This document shows positions 19,281 to 36,522 of a stretch of DNA of 64,000 nucleotides, one piece after another. The stretch spans positions 1,922,001 through 1,986,000 of the forward strand of contig CM028326.1 of assembly GCA_016647705.1 (NCBI GenBank), in the 5' to 3' direction. The DNA is from Eucommia ulmoides. Taxonomy: Eukaryota > Streptophyta > Magnoliopsida > Garryales > Eucommiaceae. Position 1 is the first letter of the stretch. Each line of letters opens with the position of its first letter. Position numbers and translations under genes: made by a program. Under the pieces are notes generated by a model, which saw only the letters and a list, made by a program, of their open reading frames with translations, ran no database searches and was not told the origin of the DNA.

Positions 19281-20292
19281 TTCTTGAAGCAAAACTTGTT
19301 GGAAGTGGAATCTGAGAAGCACAAAATCGTAGGAAATGTATTTTTTTTTTTCCTTTTGAAATGATGAGATGAAATTCGAAGTCAACTCCTGGGATGTTGT
19401 GGTGTATTATTAAAAGAATTAGGTGTCTGAAAGTAAATTAAGTTTGACAATAATGCAATAACAGTGAAGCAAATAGACAAACGAAGCCGCGGTTTTAGAC
19501 TTGTGGAGGCGGGCATGCAGCGCCGGCTTTTCTCGTTCAGGTGAAGTAAATGACCCTTAGTGATGGTGATCTAACCAAATAGTCATTAGCTGTTCCATCC
19601 TATTGATATTTTATCCTCCATGGATCTGTTTTCTTGTGTGGGTCATTTATGACTTGGTCTTCACCATGCATGGTTTTCCTCGTTAGTTCATGTCAAATGC
19701 AAGTTCGAAATTTAAAGAATTCATATTTATATTATTATTAGGGATTCGCGGTACGAAGATAATATATTGATTTTCTAATTTATAAGTATAAAAAGATAAT
19801 AAATAAAAAAATATAAAATTCAAAGAATACAAAATATGATTTAATTTAGAAAAATCGGCTAATTATCCTATTTAATAATCCATAACCTATAAATTACCTC
19901 ACGAACAAAATTTTTTTTGTCATTTTGAAACCTTGAAATATAATTTTGTATTGATTTTAATCCTACTTTCTAAGATGTAAATTTTTGGATGTCCATTATT
20001 CTTTTCCTGAAATCCTTAGTCGTTTTAGGAAGTCAAAGATACAATTAGTTCTTAAAATCACATATTTTGGGTTATATATTTGGTATATTGATGCAGATTT
20101 TCAAGACTACCATTTGAGAAAGTATATAATTCAAAATTTAAAATTTAGAGTTTCTTTATATAAGCAAATTTTTCATTTTCCTGAAGTATCACATATTATT
20201 ACTGATGACGACGTTTGGAGGTTAAGGCTCGAATATGTTTCTACCAGATAATTGTTATTATTCGCCAACCTCATAAGATCTTTGTTAACTAA
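19281..20292. other. 5' flank of gene B
   Basis: The first 250 bases resemble the upstream regions of A and C and probably hold the 5' UTR and promoter. After about 19740 the sequence becomes AT-rich. An open frame at 19985-20251 has no recognisable domain and the base composition of intergenic DNA. I see no gene. Confidence 0.4.
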
Positions 20293-20778
20293 GAGTATAT
20301 TTGGTTGGAAGGATGGAAAAGAAAAAAGAAAAGGGAAATGAAAAAGAAAATTTCTTTATCCTTTGTAGAAGAAAAATTATTTTCCTTAGTATGTTTGGTT
20401 AGATAGATATAAAGGGAGAGAAAATAATATTTTATGTGTATTAAAGAAAGAAAAATAAAAGAAAACAAATAATATGCACTATTTTAATTTACTATTTTAC
20501 CCTTACTGCATATTAACGGTAAAAGAAAAATATAATATGTACTTAAAACAAAGGGGTATAATGGTAATCTTGGATCATTTTCCCCACCATCCCTTCATTT
20601 TCAGGCCAAAAGGGGGGGGGGGGGGTTTGGAAAGTTGCAGGAATGGCTTTTTTCACTTTATTTTCTTTTTCTTTTTCATTTTCACCTCTAACCAAACACA
20701 ACAAATTTTCCTTTTCCACCCCATTTTCCTTTTTAATTTTCCAATCCATTTCATTTTTCCACCTTACCAAACATACCC
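20293..20778. mobile_element. Short MITE, PIF/Harbinger-like
   Basis: The left end GAGTATATTTGGTTGGAAGG and the complement of the right end (TTACCAAACATACCC) form a terminal inverted repeat of about 15 bases with mismatches. TAA flanks both sides (20290-20292 and 20779-20781). The interior is A/T-rich with a G run at 20611-20624 and no transposase. Its ends resemble those of the element at 12931-14044. Confidence 0.6.
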
Positions 20779-20934
20779 TAAAGGATGTAAGCAAAATAAT
20801 TTTTTCTGTTTTCAAATGTTTTTATGTTGAAATCCACAACGTGAACTGCAAACGACATGTTTCGAAAGATGAGAGATTCCATGCAAAATTCCCTTAATCA
20901 ATTTTGGGGTGAGGCAATGAGAACCATAATTGAC

Positions 20935-21260
20935 TTGATCAATTTGTACCCATCAACTCCTTTGGACGGTGGCATCCTACAAAGTGTGTGGACAAGAAAA
21001 AATGCGTTTACTTCGAGCATTTGAAGGTATTTTATTGCAAGGCATTTATTCATGTTCCGAAAGATAAGAGATTGAAACTTGATAGCAAGATAAAACAATG
21101 CATGTTCTTGAGGTATGTATTTGAGGACTTTGGCTACAGATTGTGCGATCCACTTGACAAGAAAGTGATTCGCAGCAAAGATGCAGTTTTTTTTTCGAAG
21201 ATCTAGAAGGAGAATTTGGAACATCATGGAATTTAGATCCTGTGGTTATAGCAAAGAGGA
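20935..21260 (+). pseudogene. Copia polyprotein fragment (end of integrase)
   Basis: The translation contains HLKVFYCKAFIHVPKDKR, then MFLRYVFEDFGYRLCDP and KVIRSKDAVFF. These are the conserved phrases after the Copia integrase core, as in Tnt1-like elements. No LTR or other domain adjoins it, so it is a scrap. It is unrelated to the Copia element at 7773-12567. Confidence 0.75.
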
Positions 21261-22280
21261 CTGTTAGTACAATAGTGACAGCTGAAAAAAAAGAAGAAGA
21301 AGAAATGATCATTTTGGCTGATACCATGTAAGAAGGCTGATACCGTATGTATTCGTCTCTCAAGGAGGCATCTATTTATATATGTATAAAGAGTAAATCA
21401 TGGAATTTAGATCCTAAGTTATAGCCTATAATTACTATTGATTGCTTGCACATTTATTCTCATTATTTACAATTATAGAGGGTCTGAAATCATAGTGATT
21501 TAACAAAGAGAACGCCATGAATTAAGTTTTGATTTTTTCTCATTGATTGTTACTGATGTCTAAAACTAGACTCCAATAGATAATGTGAAGCCTGGGGTGG
21601 TATTGCTGACGTGGATGAACGGATTGGAGGTCTGACGAGCAGGAGGGGTCTCCTCCGAAGCCATCCCTTGGTTGACGCTGACAATACCAACATGTTTGGT
21701 AGGTAGGATTCAACAAAGGAATGAAATGGTTATAGAAATGACCGTTCTATTCCCATATTTGGTGTACGAGATTAGTTTTTATTCCCATTCTTAGGTTTTC
21801 ACTAATACCATAAATCATGGGATGAGACAATGAAGTTGTCAGTCCTATTCGGAGGTCGGCAAGAATTGCCTTTGTCTAACGTTTTGTTGACCTTTACCAG
21901 TTTGATTTTGGATTTAACTGTTATCATAAAATGGGGGTTTTAAGTACTCATTTGGCGCTATAAGTTGTGGTTTAGAAATAAAATTTGGATTCTCCAAACT
22001 GCAAGGCAATTAGACTGAGAATTCTCTAAACTGCAAGGCAATTTACAGACCTAAATTCCTTGCAACCAGACACCGGCTAAAGCTTTTTAGATCGACATGA
22101 TTGTACAGCCTGAGAGAGTTAGAAAGTGGGTCGGACCATAAAACAAATCCAAATCTTGAATTTCTGATTTTTACACAAATGTTTCAAGAATGTCAGAAAA
22201 ACATATCAATGCACCTAGCTTCAAGTACGAATGTTTCTGATTTGTACAAAAAATACTATTATGATGAAATCCTCTGTCCT
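21261..22280. other. Intergenic region and 3' flank of gene C
   Basis: From about 21930 it matches the gene A flank at 1-351. The part at 21261-21930 has no recognised content; a GC-richer stretch at 21590-21690 stands out from its surroundings but carries no frame I can identify. Confidence 0.45.
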
Positions 22281-26016
<3,736 letters not shown>

Positions 26017-27045
26017 TTCTTGAAGCAAAACTTGTTAGAAGTGGAATCTGAGAAGCACAAAATCATAGAAAATGTGTGTTTTCTTTTTGCAATGATGAGA
26101 TGAACGAAGTAAAGTCTGGGGATTTTGTGTTGCGTTGTTGAAAGTAATGTAAGTTTGACAATACCGGTAGCCAAATAGGCAATGAAGTCGGCGTTTTAGA
26201 CATGTGGAAGCCGGCATACTTTTCTCGTTCCTGCTTTTTCGTCCCAGGCCAAGTAAAAGACACGTGGTCTTCACAATGCATGGTTTCCCCCATTAGTCCA
26301 TGTCAAAGGCAAGTTGGATGGATATTTACTATTGTGATTATTATATACATATTTTTGCTAGTACTAAAAATTATTTAACCTAATTGTTATTTTACTCTTT
26401 AAATTATTAGCACATATGTTCCTTATTTTTTTTTTTTTCGTTTTTTACAATTTCTTTCCTCCTTTGGCTAGCAATGATTGTTAGTGCCAACGCTGGTGTT
26501 GTGCTGAATTTTATCCTTTCTTTTTTATTCACAAGCTCTAACCCCCAACTCTGGTGGATTTATGCAGATCCAGATTTGACGAATTGGTGGTAGGGCTTAG
26601 GAGAGAGAAGAAAAAGAAGGAAGAGAGAAGAGAGAGAAAACTAGATGGGTGCCGGCGGGGGCAGGTTGTGGGGTTGTTGGCGGGGGGAGGGATGGGAGTG
26701 TAGGAGGTTGGTTAGTGGAAAAATGGTAAAGCTAAAAGATTATTTTTAAAATATTTTGATTTATTTATTTATTTATTTTTTATTATTTATTTATTTTTTA
26801 TAACTGGGATGTACATTTATCATTTATAAAAAAGAGATGTACATATAGAATTATCCTTATATTATTACAAGGGAATAGAGATCCTCGTGTGGTATCATAT
26901 TGATTTTTTTTTTAAATTTATAAGTATAAAAAGATATTGAATAAAAAAATAATTAGATAAATTCAAATTTAAATTTGAAGGGCATATAATATAATTTAAT
27001 TTAACCATATTAGAAGGGGAGGTGGTGGGAACTATGCCTCGTACG
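26017..27045. other. 5' flank and presumed promoter of gene C
   Basis: This is collinear with 4072-4864 upstream of A, with about 175 additional bases near 26395-26570. A purine-rich block (GAGAGAAGAAAAAG, 26600-26640) is common to both. No gene is seen. It should contain the promoter and 5' UTR of gene C. Confidence 0.45.
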
Positions 27046-28004
27046 TACTCTGATCACTCTACTTTGATAATTCATGTTTTAGGCATTGATTCTTCTCATA
27101 GAATTAGAAGACTTTCTAGATTTGAGACTATGTGGTTATCTCATCTTAATTTCCTAACAAGTCTTTAAAATTCCAGGTGCTCTAACTAAACTAATTTGCT
27201 TGATAAAATTGATCAGTTTATGGAGGATGTCATGATCTGAAATAAAGATGTTTTCGAAAATATTTTTTAGAACTAAGAATAACTTACTAGCCATGCTTAT
27301 TGTGATTCTAAAAGATATGTATAGAAATTAGATACTTGAAAAAATTGGATGATTTGGAGAAAAATTTACATCAAAAGTATAGATCGATTCTTAGACAAGA
27401 GGAAATATATTGATATCAAAAACCCAGGATCCAACGGCCGACTCTTGCCAACAAGACTACAAAATTTTTCATATTGCTACCAACCAAAGAAAGAAAAGAA
27501 ACAAAATTTTGATCCCTCAAATACTGTAACAATAATTGGGTTAGTGAACCTAAACTCATTAAAAATCTCATTCAAGATTATTTTATCAATTTATTTAAAG
27601 AAGAAAAGTCAATGGCCCAACCAGAACAGATCCAATTTCATCACAAGGGAAAGGGATCATATTTTTCTTACTAGGACCCATTGTGAAAAAGAAATTAAAG
27701 TTGCCCTAAACAATTAGCAAGACTTTAAAGCTCCTAGAATCGATGGTTTCCAAGCAATCTTTTTTCCAGAAAAATTGGGACACTATCAATAAGGATTTTT
27801 TTGATTTTGTATCTAAATATTTTGTTGGTAAGAGTATGCTAGAAAGAAACAATAAAACTTTTGTTACCCTTATTTTTAAAATTGATATGCCCGAAACAAT
27901 TACCCAATTTAGGCCCATAGGCCTATGCAACTCTTCTTATAAATTTGTCACTAAAATTATTGTTGTTAGGCCTGGACCCTCCTGAATGATATTGTTGAGC
28001 CTTT
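27046..28004 (+). pseudogene. LINE pseudogene, duplicated copy, first part
   Basis: This matches 4878-5836 beside gene A: the endonuclease end (YSDHSTLIIHVLGID), then the linker and RT start (FRPIGLCNSSYKF). It is interrupted at 28004 by the Athila element, whose target duplication CCTTT is 28000-28004. The LINE resumes at 41907. Confidence 0.72.
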
Positions 28005-29546
28005 TGATAGATGTAAAATACTTATCTATTTCTAAACCGAATTTGCCAGTTTTCGAGTATTTTATTAAAGTTTTAATATCTTTTTAGTTGTTTTTATAAG
28101 TTAGGAGTAGGGACGTAAACAATCGACAAACTGAGCGAAATGGTAGAAAAAAGGGTAGCCAAAAGATAAAAAGATGGAGGTTTCGAGAACAGCGAAAATC
28201 CGCTTAGGCGAAGTTTCCACCGCCTAGGCAGAAATCCGTCAGAAGGTTGAAAGTGCTGAAAAGTTGAAATCCACCTAAGCAAAATTTCCACCGCCTAGGC
28301 GGAATTCTGTCAAAATGTTGAAAAGCTGAAATGTTGAAATCCGCCTAGGTGAAGTTTTCACCGCCTAGGCGAAGTTTCTACCACCTAGGCAGAAATCAGT
28401 CAGAATGAAAGAAGACGAAGGAGTTAGTCCTCCGCCTAGGCGAATAAACCATCGCCTAGGCGGATTTCTAACCGACTTAAACTCCGCATAGGCGAAGTTT
28501 CTACCGCCTAGGCGAATTTCACAGAACATGGCAAAATATCTATTTAGATATTTTTGAAACCTTTGGCCTATTTATACCATTTTCCCACGTCTGAAAAAGG
28601 TTGTTGATGAACCCTAACTCTAGTAGAGAGTTCTTAAGCTATATTTTGGAGATCAAGAAGGAGATTCATCATTCGGGCAAAGACGAATCACTTGCGGATC
28701 GATCATTAGCGACAGTGGATCTTTTCACTTTCAGATGTGATCGTTCTTCTCTTGTTTTTATCTTTGTAATTACTTTTTCATATCTAAGAATGTTGAATCC
28801 CTCTTATTTTGTATGGTATATGGCTAAAATCTTGTAGTATTAGTTAAATGTTACTTAGGTGTAGTTGAAATCATGTAAATGTTAAGTTGAATGAATTAAT
28901 GTTACTTTAACGTGTTATTTGTCTAAATCCGATGGTGTTTACCATTATTCTTGATATTATGCTTTTATTGATAAACCGAGAATACGGGGTTTGACACTCG
29001 GGAGAGGTAACACTGGATTCGGACTAGGGTAAATACAATGTGACGTTCTAACGACCTGGGAGAGCGTTAGAACATATGCAATCCATGACGTTGGCTTAAG
29101 ACTCATGCGACCTAGGGTCATTAAGGCATTGAGGGGGACTTCTTCGTTGACACGAAGTTGTGTAATCCCCTGTCTTACACTCGGGAGAGGTAGCGGAGGA
29201 GTTATTGATACAGAGATTGTCGGAATAGATAAAAACCGTTATAACTAACTTAATGATGTCAATTATGCATTATGTGAAAGAAATCAATACCTAAGTAATT
29301 AGTGTAATTAGAACTAACCTAATAGTTTCCATTTATCTTAGTAGATTAAATAGAACACAAACAATTTTTGATTAGTCGAGATAATGTGAAACTATTTTAA
29401 TCACAATATTCAACCGAATTACACGTGTTTCCCAGTGGAACGATATCCGATCTTACAAGATCCATTATATTAAAACTAGATCTCACATACTTGCGAGTAG
29501 TCAATACTGCGAGGACGATGATGAAATCCTCATGCGTACAAGTTTT
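28005..29546 (+). repeat. Athila 5' LTR
   Basis: It starts TGATAGATGTAAAATAC at the target duplication and must end just before the primer-binding site at 29547. The length, about 1.54 kb, fits Athila LTRs. It contains a cluster of the palindrome CGCCTAGGCG (28195-28515) and two copies of ACACTCGGGAGAGGTA near 28994 and 29173. A related LTR start is at 61571. Confidence 0.7.
28195..28515. repeat. Cluster of the palindrome CGCCTAGGCG in the Athila LTR
   Basis: Five exact copies of the 10-base palindrome and about six one-base variants occur in 320 bases, spaced 20-60 bases apart and usually followed by AAGTTT or preceded by TTTC(T/C)ACC. A second cluster lies at 35424-35652. Confidence 0.9.
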
Positions 29547-29564
29547 TGACACCGTTGCCGGGGA
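29547..29564 (+). promoter_or_regulatory. Athila primer-binding site (tRNA-Asp type)
   Basis: TGACACCGTTGCCGGGGA matches the complement of the 3' end of plant tRNA-Asp except at two positions. Athila and related elements use this primer. It fixes the 5' LTR boundary and the plus orientation. Confidence 0.85.
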
Positions 29565-29744
29565 TGCACGGTGTTTTTCAATTGAGTTGATATTGTGATC
29601 AAGTAGTTGAATGTCAATCACGATAATTCTTTTGTTTTTAATTTCATTCAATTCATTTGTTTATTTGATTTATTTATTTGAACTAAGCAGTGCATGCGGC
29701 GTAGTCAACGCATTGGTAAACAAAAATAGGAGAAAGCTACCACC

Positions 29745-32700
29745 ATGGCCGGGGGACGTGAAAATGTTCCGCAACCGCCAGAGCCGCACGCACTCCAGCC
29801 TTTGGAACAGGAGCGACCACAACGAGTCTTTAGGGACTATTATCGGCCACTAATGTTGGACAATTATTCAGGGATCCGGAGGCAGAGTTGAAGCCCGCTC
29901 TAATTAACATGGTTCAGCAAAACCAGTATGGCGAGAATCTTCATGAAGATCCCAACGTCCACTTGGCAACCTTTCTTGAGATTTGTGACATTGTAAAGAT
30001 AAATGGTGTTGCCGAAGATGTCATATGGTTGAGGTTATTTCTGTTCTCTTTACGAGATAGAGCAAGGGGTTAGTTCTAGTCGATCCAACCGGGGAGCATT
30101 AATACTTGGGAGGACCTTGCACAAAAGTTCCTCACTAAGTTCTTTCCACCTTCTAAAACTTCTCAACTCCGAGGCGAGATTGCGCAGTTTTGACAGAGAG
30201 ACTTTGAGCTGTTATTTGAGGTATGGGAGAGATTCAAGAATCTATTGCGAAGGTGCCCCCAACACGGGTATCAGGATTGGTTTCAAACCCAATTGTTTTA
30301 CAACGGGTTGGATGGTCAGACCAGAATGATCGTTGATGCTGTCTTAGGGGGATCGTTGTTGTCCAAAACCCCGACCGAAGCTAATGCACTATTGAAAGAA
30401 ATGGAGGCTAACAATTATCAATGGCCGAATGAGAAGAACACGGGAAGACGGGTCTCTTCTATCCAAGAATCTGACCATATTGCAACGTTATCGGTCCAAG
30501 TGTCCAAGCTTTCAGATCAATTGATCGCCATGTCTACAAAAGCCGCTTTGTCAAGTTAAAGGGAGGAGATTGCAGCAAGTTATTCTCAATCCAGATTGGA
30601 TAATGAGTTCGAGGAATGCCACTTTCTAAACAATTGGGCCTATACTTTCAGGCCCGCTACCAACATTCCAACTCATTACAGTCCTAGACTTCGCAACCAT
30701 GAGAACTTCTCATATGCGAACAATCAGAATTCTTTGCGGCCACTTCCGGGATATGAAAATCAAGCTCCAGGATATCCGATGCAATCTAATCGTCAAATGC
30801 AACAACCACCAATGCATAATCCAAAGTCAAATTTGGATGAAGTTTTGGGTTCGTTTATGAAGGAGACTCAGACTATAATGCGTGAGACGCATAACCGGCT
30901 GAACAAACATGAAACACGGCTTGACTCAATCGATACAACTTGTACAAACACCAACACCACGGTGAAGGCTTTATAGACTCAAATCGCACAGCTTGCTAGG
31001 TCCATCCAAGAGAAACAAAATGGGAAGTTTCCAAGCAACACGGAAACCAACCCTAGGGAATGCAAGGCGATTAAGTTGAGGAGCGGAAGAGAAGTGGAGG
31101 TGAGCAAGTCTATCGAAAACGAGCCGGGAGTAAGTCATGAGTTTCATCATGATGAACCAAGAACAATTGTGGAGGAGGAAGTTGAAGTAAAAATCGATGA
31201 AAGAAAGGAGAAGCCGAGTGAAGACTTGAATGAAGATAAGAACCAAGAGAAAGTCGAGGAGAGAAGAAGAGATAAAAAGGTGATGCTGGGGCGAGTAACA
31301 TTTTCAGAAAATCCACCGATTCTAGTAACCCCATTGCCATATCCTCAAAGATTCCAAAAGAGGAAGTTGGATGCCCAATTTGAAAAATTTCTTGAAATTT
31401 TCAAGAAAATCCACATCAACATTCCTTTTGCGGATGCATTGGAGCAAATGCCCAACTATGGCAAGTTCTTGAAGGATATTATGACAAAGAAGATAAAGTT
31501 GGAGGAGTACGAAACGGTAAAGCTAACGGAGGAGTGTAGTGCAATACTACAAAAGAAGTTGCCTACCAAATTGAAGGATCCGGGTAGTTTCACAATTTCG
31601 TGTACTATCGGGAAATCTCATTTTGATAAGGCTTTTTGTGATCTTGGGGCGAGTATTAATTTGATGCCTTCTTCCGTTTATCAGAAGTTAGGACTTAGGA
31701 GTGCAAAGCCGACAACGATCTCTCTTCAAATGGCGGATCGTTCGTTAACCTATCCTAAAAGTATCATTGAGGATGTGCTAGTAAAGGTAGACAAATTCAT
31801 ATTCCCGGTGGATTTCATTGTGCTAGAAATGGAAGAAGATAGAGAAATCCCGATCATCCTAGGAAGACATTTCCTTGCAATAGGAAAGGCCTTAATTGAT
31901 GTGCATAATGGAAATCTAACGTTAAGAGTGAATGATGAAGAGATAAGGTTTAACATTTTTAAAACTATGAACTTTTCGGATGAACTTCCCAATTGCAATT
32001 GAGTTGATGTTGTGGACTCTTGCGTGAGGGAGTTCTTTCTTGCAAATATGAAAATGGATTCGTTAAAGCATACTCTCACAAATTCCTTATTTATGGGGGA
32101 TCTTGGTGAGGAAGGCTCTACCACGGAATTTGATGTTGTGGACTACGTGCTGACTTTGGATGCTCAATCTAAATACGTAGAGGATCCTATTCATGTGGCA
32201 GAGATTGAAGAAGTTGAAAACTCTCCCAAGAAATCAAATCTGTCTCACGGTGGATTATTACTCAAGCAATTATCGGAACATCTTCGGTATATCTTTTTGG
32301 GAGAGAATTCGACTAATCCGGTTATAATTTCATCATCTTTGATGGAAGAAGAGGAGAGTAAGTTGCTGAGAATATTGAAGAGACATCTATCCGCTTTTGC
32401 TTGGTCTATATCGTATATCAAAGGAATTAGCCCTTCGGTTTGCATGCATAAGATTTTGATAGAGGATGCGTTCAAACCCTCCATTGAACATCAACGGTGG
32501 CTAAATCCAGCTATGAAAGAAGTGGTGAGATCGGAGGTATTGAAGCTCTTGAATGGGAGAATTATATATGCTATATCCGATAGTGAGTGGGTTAGCCCGG
32601 TACAAGTAGTGCCGAAGAAAGGAGGTATGACGGTGGTGAAGAATGATAAAGACGACCTTATTCCTACACGGACCATCACAGGATGGCGTGTGTGCATTTA

Positions 32701-35143
32701 TTATAGAAGATTGAATAAGGCGACGAGGAATGATCATTTTCCTTTCCTTTTCATTGACCAAATGCTTGATCGATTAGCTGGATATGAGTACTATTGCTTT
32801 CTTGACTGCTATTCAGGTTACAATCAAATAGCTATTGCACCGAAGGACCAAGAAAAGACTACTTTCACATGCCCGTATGAGACGTTTGCTTATAAACGTA
32901 TGTCGTTCGGCCTTTGTAATGCACTGGCAACTTTTCAACGATGTATGATGGCAATATTTTCTGATATGGTGGAAGAGAAAATAGAAACCTTCATGGATGA
33001 CTTCTTAGTCTTTGGGTCATCTTTTGATCACTGTCTATATAATTTGGCGCTTGTTCTTGACCGATGTGAGGAGAAGAATTTAGTTCTTAATTGGGAGAAG
33101 TGCCACTTTATGGTTAAAGAGGGGATCGTCTTGGGTCATCGAGTCTCTTCCAAGGGGCTTGAGGTGGATCGAGCAAAGATTGAAACGATTGAGAAGCTTC
33201 CGCCACCAATTAATGTGAAAGGAGTTCGAAGTTTCTTGGGGCATGCCAGCTTTTACCGGCGCTTTATTAAGGACTTCTCGAAGACGGTGAAGCCGTTATG
33301 TCACCTTCTTGAGAAGGATACTGTATTTGAATTCAATGAGGCTTGCATTGAGGCTTTTAAGGCGATAAATGAGAAGTTGATCACGGCTCCAATAATGGTC
33401 GCTCCGGACTGGGAGATGCCATTTGAGATTATGTGCGATGCGAGTGACTATGCCGTTGGCGTGGTGTTAGGCCTACGGAAGGAGAAGATCTTCTGCTCAA
33501 TCTATTATGCAAGTAAGACATTGAATGATGCCCAGGAGAATTACACCACGACTGAGAAAGAAATGCTAGCTGTTGTTTTTGCTGGTGATAAGTTTCGATC
33601 TTATATCATTGGGTTAAAAGTGATCGTCTACACGGATCACGCGGCTATCCAGTACTTATTTGCAAAGAAAGACGCTAAGCCGAGATTGATAAGGTGGATT
33701 CTTCTATTGCAAGAGTTCGATGCTGAAATAAGGGATAAAAAGGGGAATGAGAACGTTGTTGCCGACCATTTATCAAGGTTGATTCAAGAAGACGTTGGTG
33801 AGGAGTCTAGCATCACAGAAGTGTTCCCTGATGAACAACTATTTTCAGTTGAAAATACACTTCCTTGGTATGCGGACATTGTGAACTATCTTGCATGTAA
33901 TGTGTTACCATCTGATTTGACTAGAGCCCAAAAAAAGATATTTCTTTTTGATGTAAAGTATTATCTATGGGATGAGCCATTTCTATTCAAGAAATGTGCT
34001 GATCAGGTGATCTGGAGATGTGTTCCGGAGGAGAAAATGGCTAGTATTCTCTACCATTGCCATTCATCACCTTGTGGCGGCCATTTTGGTGCGACTCGGA
34101 TATCATCGAAAGTACTTCAATCAGGTTTTTACTAGCCTTCTTTGTTTAAAGATTTGTATACGTTTGTGAAAACTTGTGATAGATGTCAAAGGGTGGGTAA
34201 CATATCGAGAAGGCATGAATTTCCATTGACGTCTATTCTTGAGCGGGAGTTGTTTGATGTGTGGGGCGTAGATTTCATGGAGCCATTTCTGCCGTCATTT
34301 GGCAAGGAGTATATTCTGTTAGCGGTGGATTATGTGTCTAAATGGGTCGAGGCCATGGCAACACCTACCAATGATGCCAAAGTGGTTTTAAAGTTCCTTC
34401 AACAAAATGTCATGACACGGTTCTGGACACCTCGAGCCTTAATCAGTGATGAGGGAACCCACTTCTGTAACAAAATGCTTAGTGCTTTGTTGGCAAAGTA
34501 TGGGGTTAGGCACAAGGTGACGCTACCATACCACCCACAGACAAATGGCCAAGCTGAAGTTTCAAACCGAAAAATCAAGCTAATTCTGGAGAAAACGGTT
34601 CATACTAATTGCAAGGATTGGGCGGTAAAGTTTGATGATGCTTTATGGGCGTACCGCACGGCTTTTAAGACACCGATCGACATGTCGCCGTATCGATTGA
34701 TGTTTGGGAAAGCGTGTCATTTGCCCGTTGAATTGGAGCACCATGCATTCTGGGCGATTAAGAAATTCAACTTTGACCTAAAGGCTTCTGGTGCACAACG
34801 TCTCCTCCAATTGAATGAAATAGAGGAATTCCGGCACGAGGCTTATGAGAATGTCAAGCTTTATAAAGATAAAACGAAGAGGTGGCATGATAAAATGATA
34901 GTCCAGAGGGAGTTCAGTCCGGGCCAACAAGTTCTGTTGTTTAACTCAACGCTGAGACTCTTTCCCGGAAAGTTGAAGTCCCGGTGGTCTGGACCATTCC
35001 GGATCAAGCATATTTATCCATTTGGTGCTATCGAGTTAGAAGGCGAAGATGGACGAACTTTTCTAGTCAACGGGGAATGGATCAAGCACTACTTCAAGGA
35101 TGAAGAGCGAGTTATGGAGAACATTTCCCTCGTTGAAGGATAA
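29745..35143 (+). pseudogene. Athila gag-pol polyprotein with in-frame stops
   Basis: A first ATG in good context (ACCATGG) is at 29745, with one frameshift near 29865. From 29882 to 35143 the reading stays in a single frame, interrupted by stops at 30071, 30077, 30191, 30557, 30974, 32000 and 34133. Domain order: gag (30080-30440), protease with DLGASINLMP near 31650, reverse transcriptase (WVSPVQVVPKKGG near 32590, FMDD near 33000), RNase H (YTDHAAIQYLF near 33630), integrase with its H-H-C-C zinc site (34060-34190) and the D, D, E core ([20 protein letters not shown]; 34270-34580). One Asp near 32700 before the RT core reads IYYR instead of the usual IDYR. The frame ends at 35143. Confidence 0.88.
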
Positions 35144-36522
35144 AGTCGAAATTCGTACACGTCCAGCTAGGGACGTAAAACCAAGCAACATCTTTTGATA
35201 TGTCGTCATGGGTAACGAACATTCCCAACTTTTGTATAATTTACTTTTTAGAGATCGTATTGATCTCGAAATATTATTTTTTGTGGTGAATTGGTGAGGC
35301 TAGATAATTAGGGTTGAATTGCATGCTAAAAATCGTTTGAGGAACGAAGTGGAAGTAAGAGGTGTAGAGCAAAAATATGAAAACATGAAGGAATCTAGCC
35401 AAACTCCACACTGCCGTAACTCCACCTAGGCAGAAAAAGGAAGAAAGGCTGAGTTTCTATACTGGCTTAAATTCGCCTAGGCGGAAAAACCACTGCCTAG
35501 GCGGATTAACAACAGAATCGAAGGGTTTTACACTAGCGTAAATTTGCTTAGGCGAAAAATCCACCGCCTAGGCGAATTAACGTCAGGAGGTCTTTTAAAA
35601 AAAACAAAAGGCGCTACTTCGCCTAGGCGGAAAAACCTCCGCCTAGGTGAATTCACGGTAGCCCTGTTTTAAATAGCAGCCTTCCCCTTCGCAAACGACA
35701 ATTCCATCCTAAAATTTTCAAGAACCTTTCAACTTCACTACTCCAAATCCTTTTCTCCCTTTAAAAATTCATCCTAAATTGCGAAAAACTTGGAATTCCA
35801 CCAAGAATCTTCATCCAAGAGTTGGATTTCTCTTCCCCATTTTTGGAAATCAAGGGTTTAAGCGGTGAACAGTGCGAAACCATATCTACAAGTGATTTGA
35901 CCGAAATTTTTCAACAAGTATCAATGATCCTATTTTTCATTTACTTGTTGAAATCTTTACTTAATTTGCATGTTTATTTCAAAAATCGTTGGATTTGAAT
36001 AGAACCCTAAACCCCTTTAAACCCTAGTATTACGTTTTTCATGCTATTAGGGATTTAGGACTGATTTTTGGTAAAACCTATCATGTTTATGTGTAGATAC
36101 ACAATGGGAATCGTTTATTTTAGGCTACATTGCGAAAAAAAAAATGTGATTTGGTTTTGGTTGGTATGAGATATTGTAAAATTCGTATTGGTTGATTTTG
36201 GTTGGAATGTGGTTGTTAAAAGGGCATTGTGTGTTCGCTGACAATGGTTTGAATTGTGTGTTCTATTGTTATTGTTGTGGCTTGTGTTGTGATTGTGATT
36301 TATAGGCAAAATAGCAAAGCGTCGAGCATCTAAGAACCACGCACAGAAGAATCTTCGGCTGTCTCGGATTACAACTCCTTAAAATTCGTTTCCAAGCAAG
36401 CCGATGACCATTTCAACAAACATGAAAGTGGGCGTCCCGGTATTCGCCAAAGGGGGTTCGGACCTTTGCAAGAACTCCCTGAAGAATTCAGGACAGTCAT
36501 TCAAAGTAGAAGATGGGAATAG
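35144..36522. other. Athila spacer between pol and the second ORF
   Basis: There is no long coding frame in this part. It contains the palindrome cluster (35424-35652) and then AT-rich sequence. A frame-closing TAG at 36520-36522 precedes the second ORF. Confidence 0.5.
35424..35652. repeat. Second CGCCTAGGCG palindrome cluster, after the integrase
   Basis: Three exact copies and four near copies of CGCCTAGGCG lie in 230 bases of the untranslated stretch that follows the integrase. The spacing and flanking words (AAAAACCACC...) differ from the cluster at 28195-28515. Confidence 0.88.

Noticed and set aside
19985-20251. 88-codon frame upstream of gene B
   Set aside because: AT-rich, no recognisable family, no splice or promoter context.
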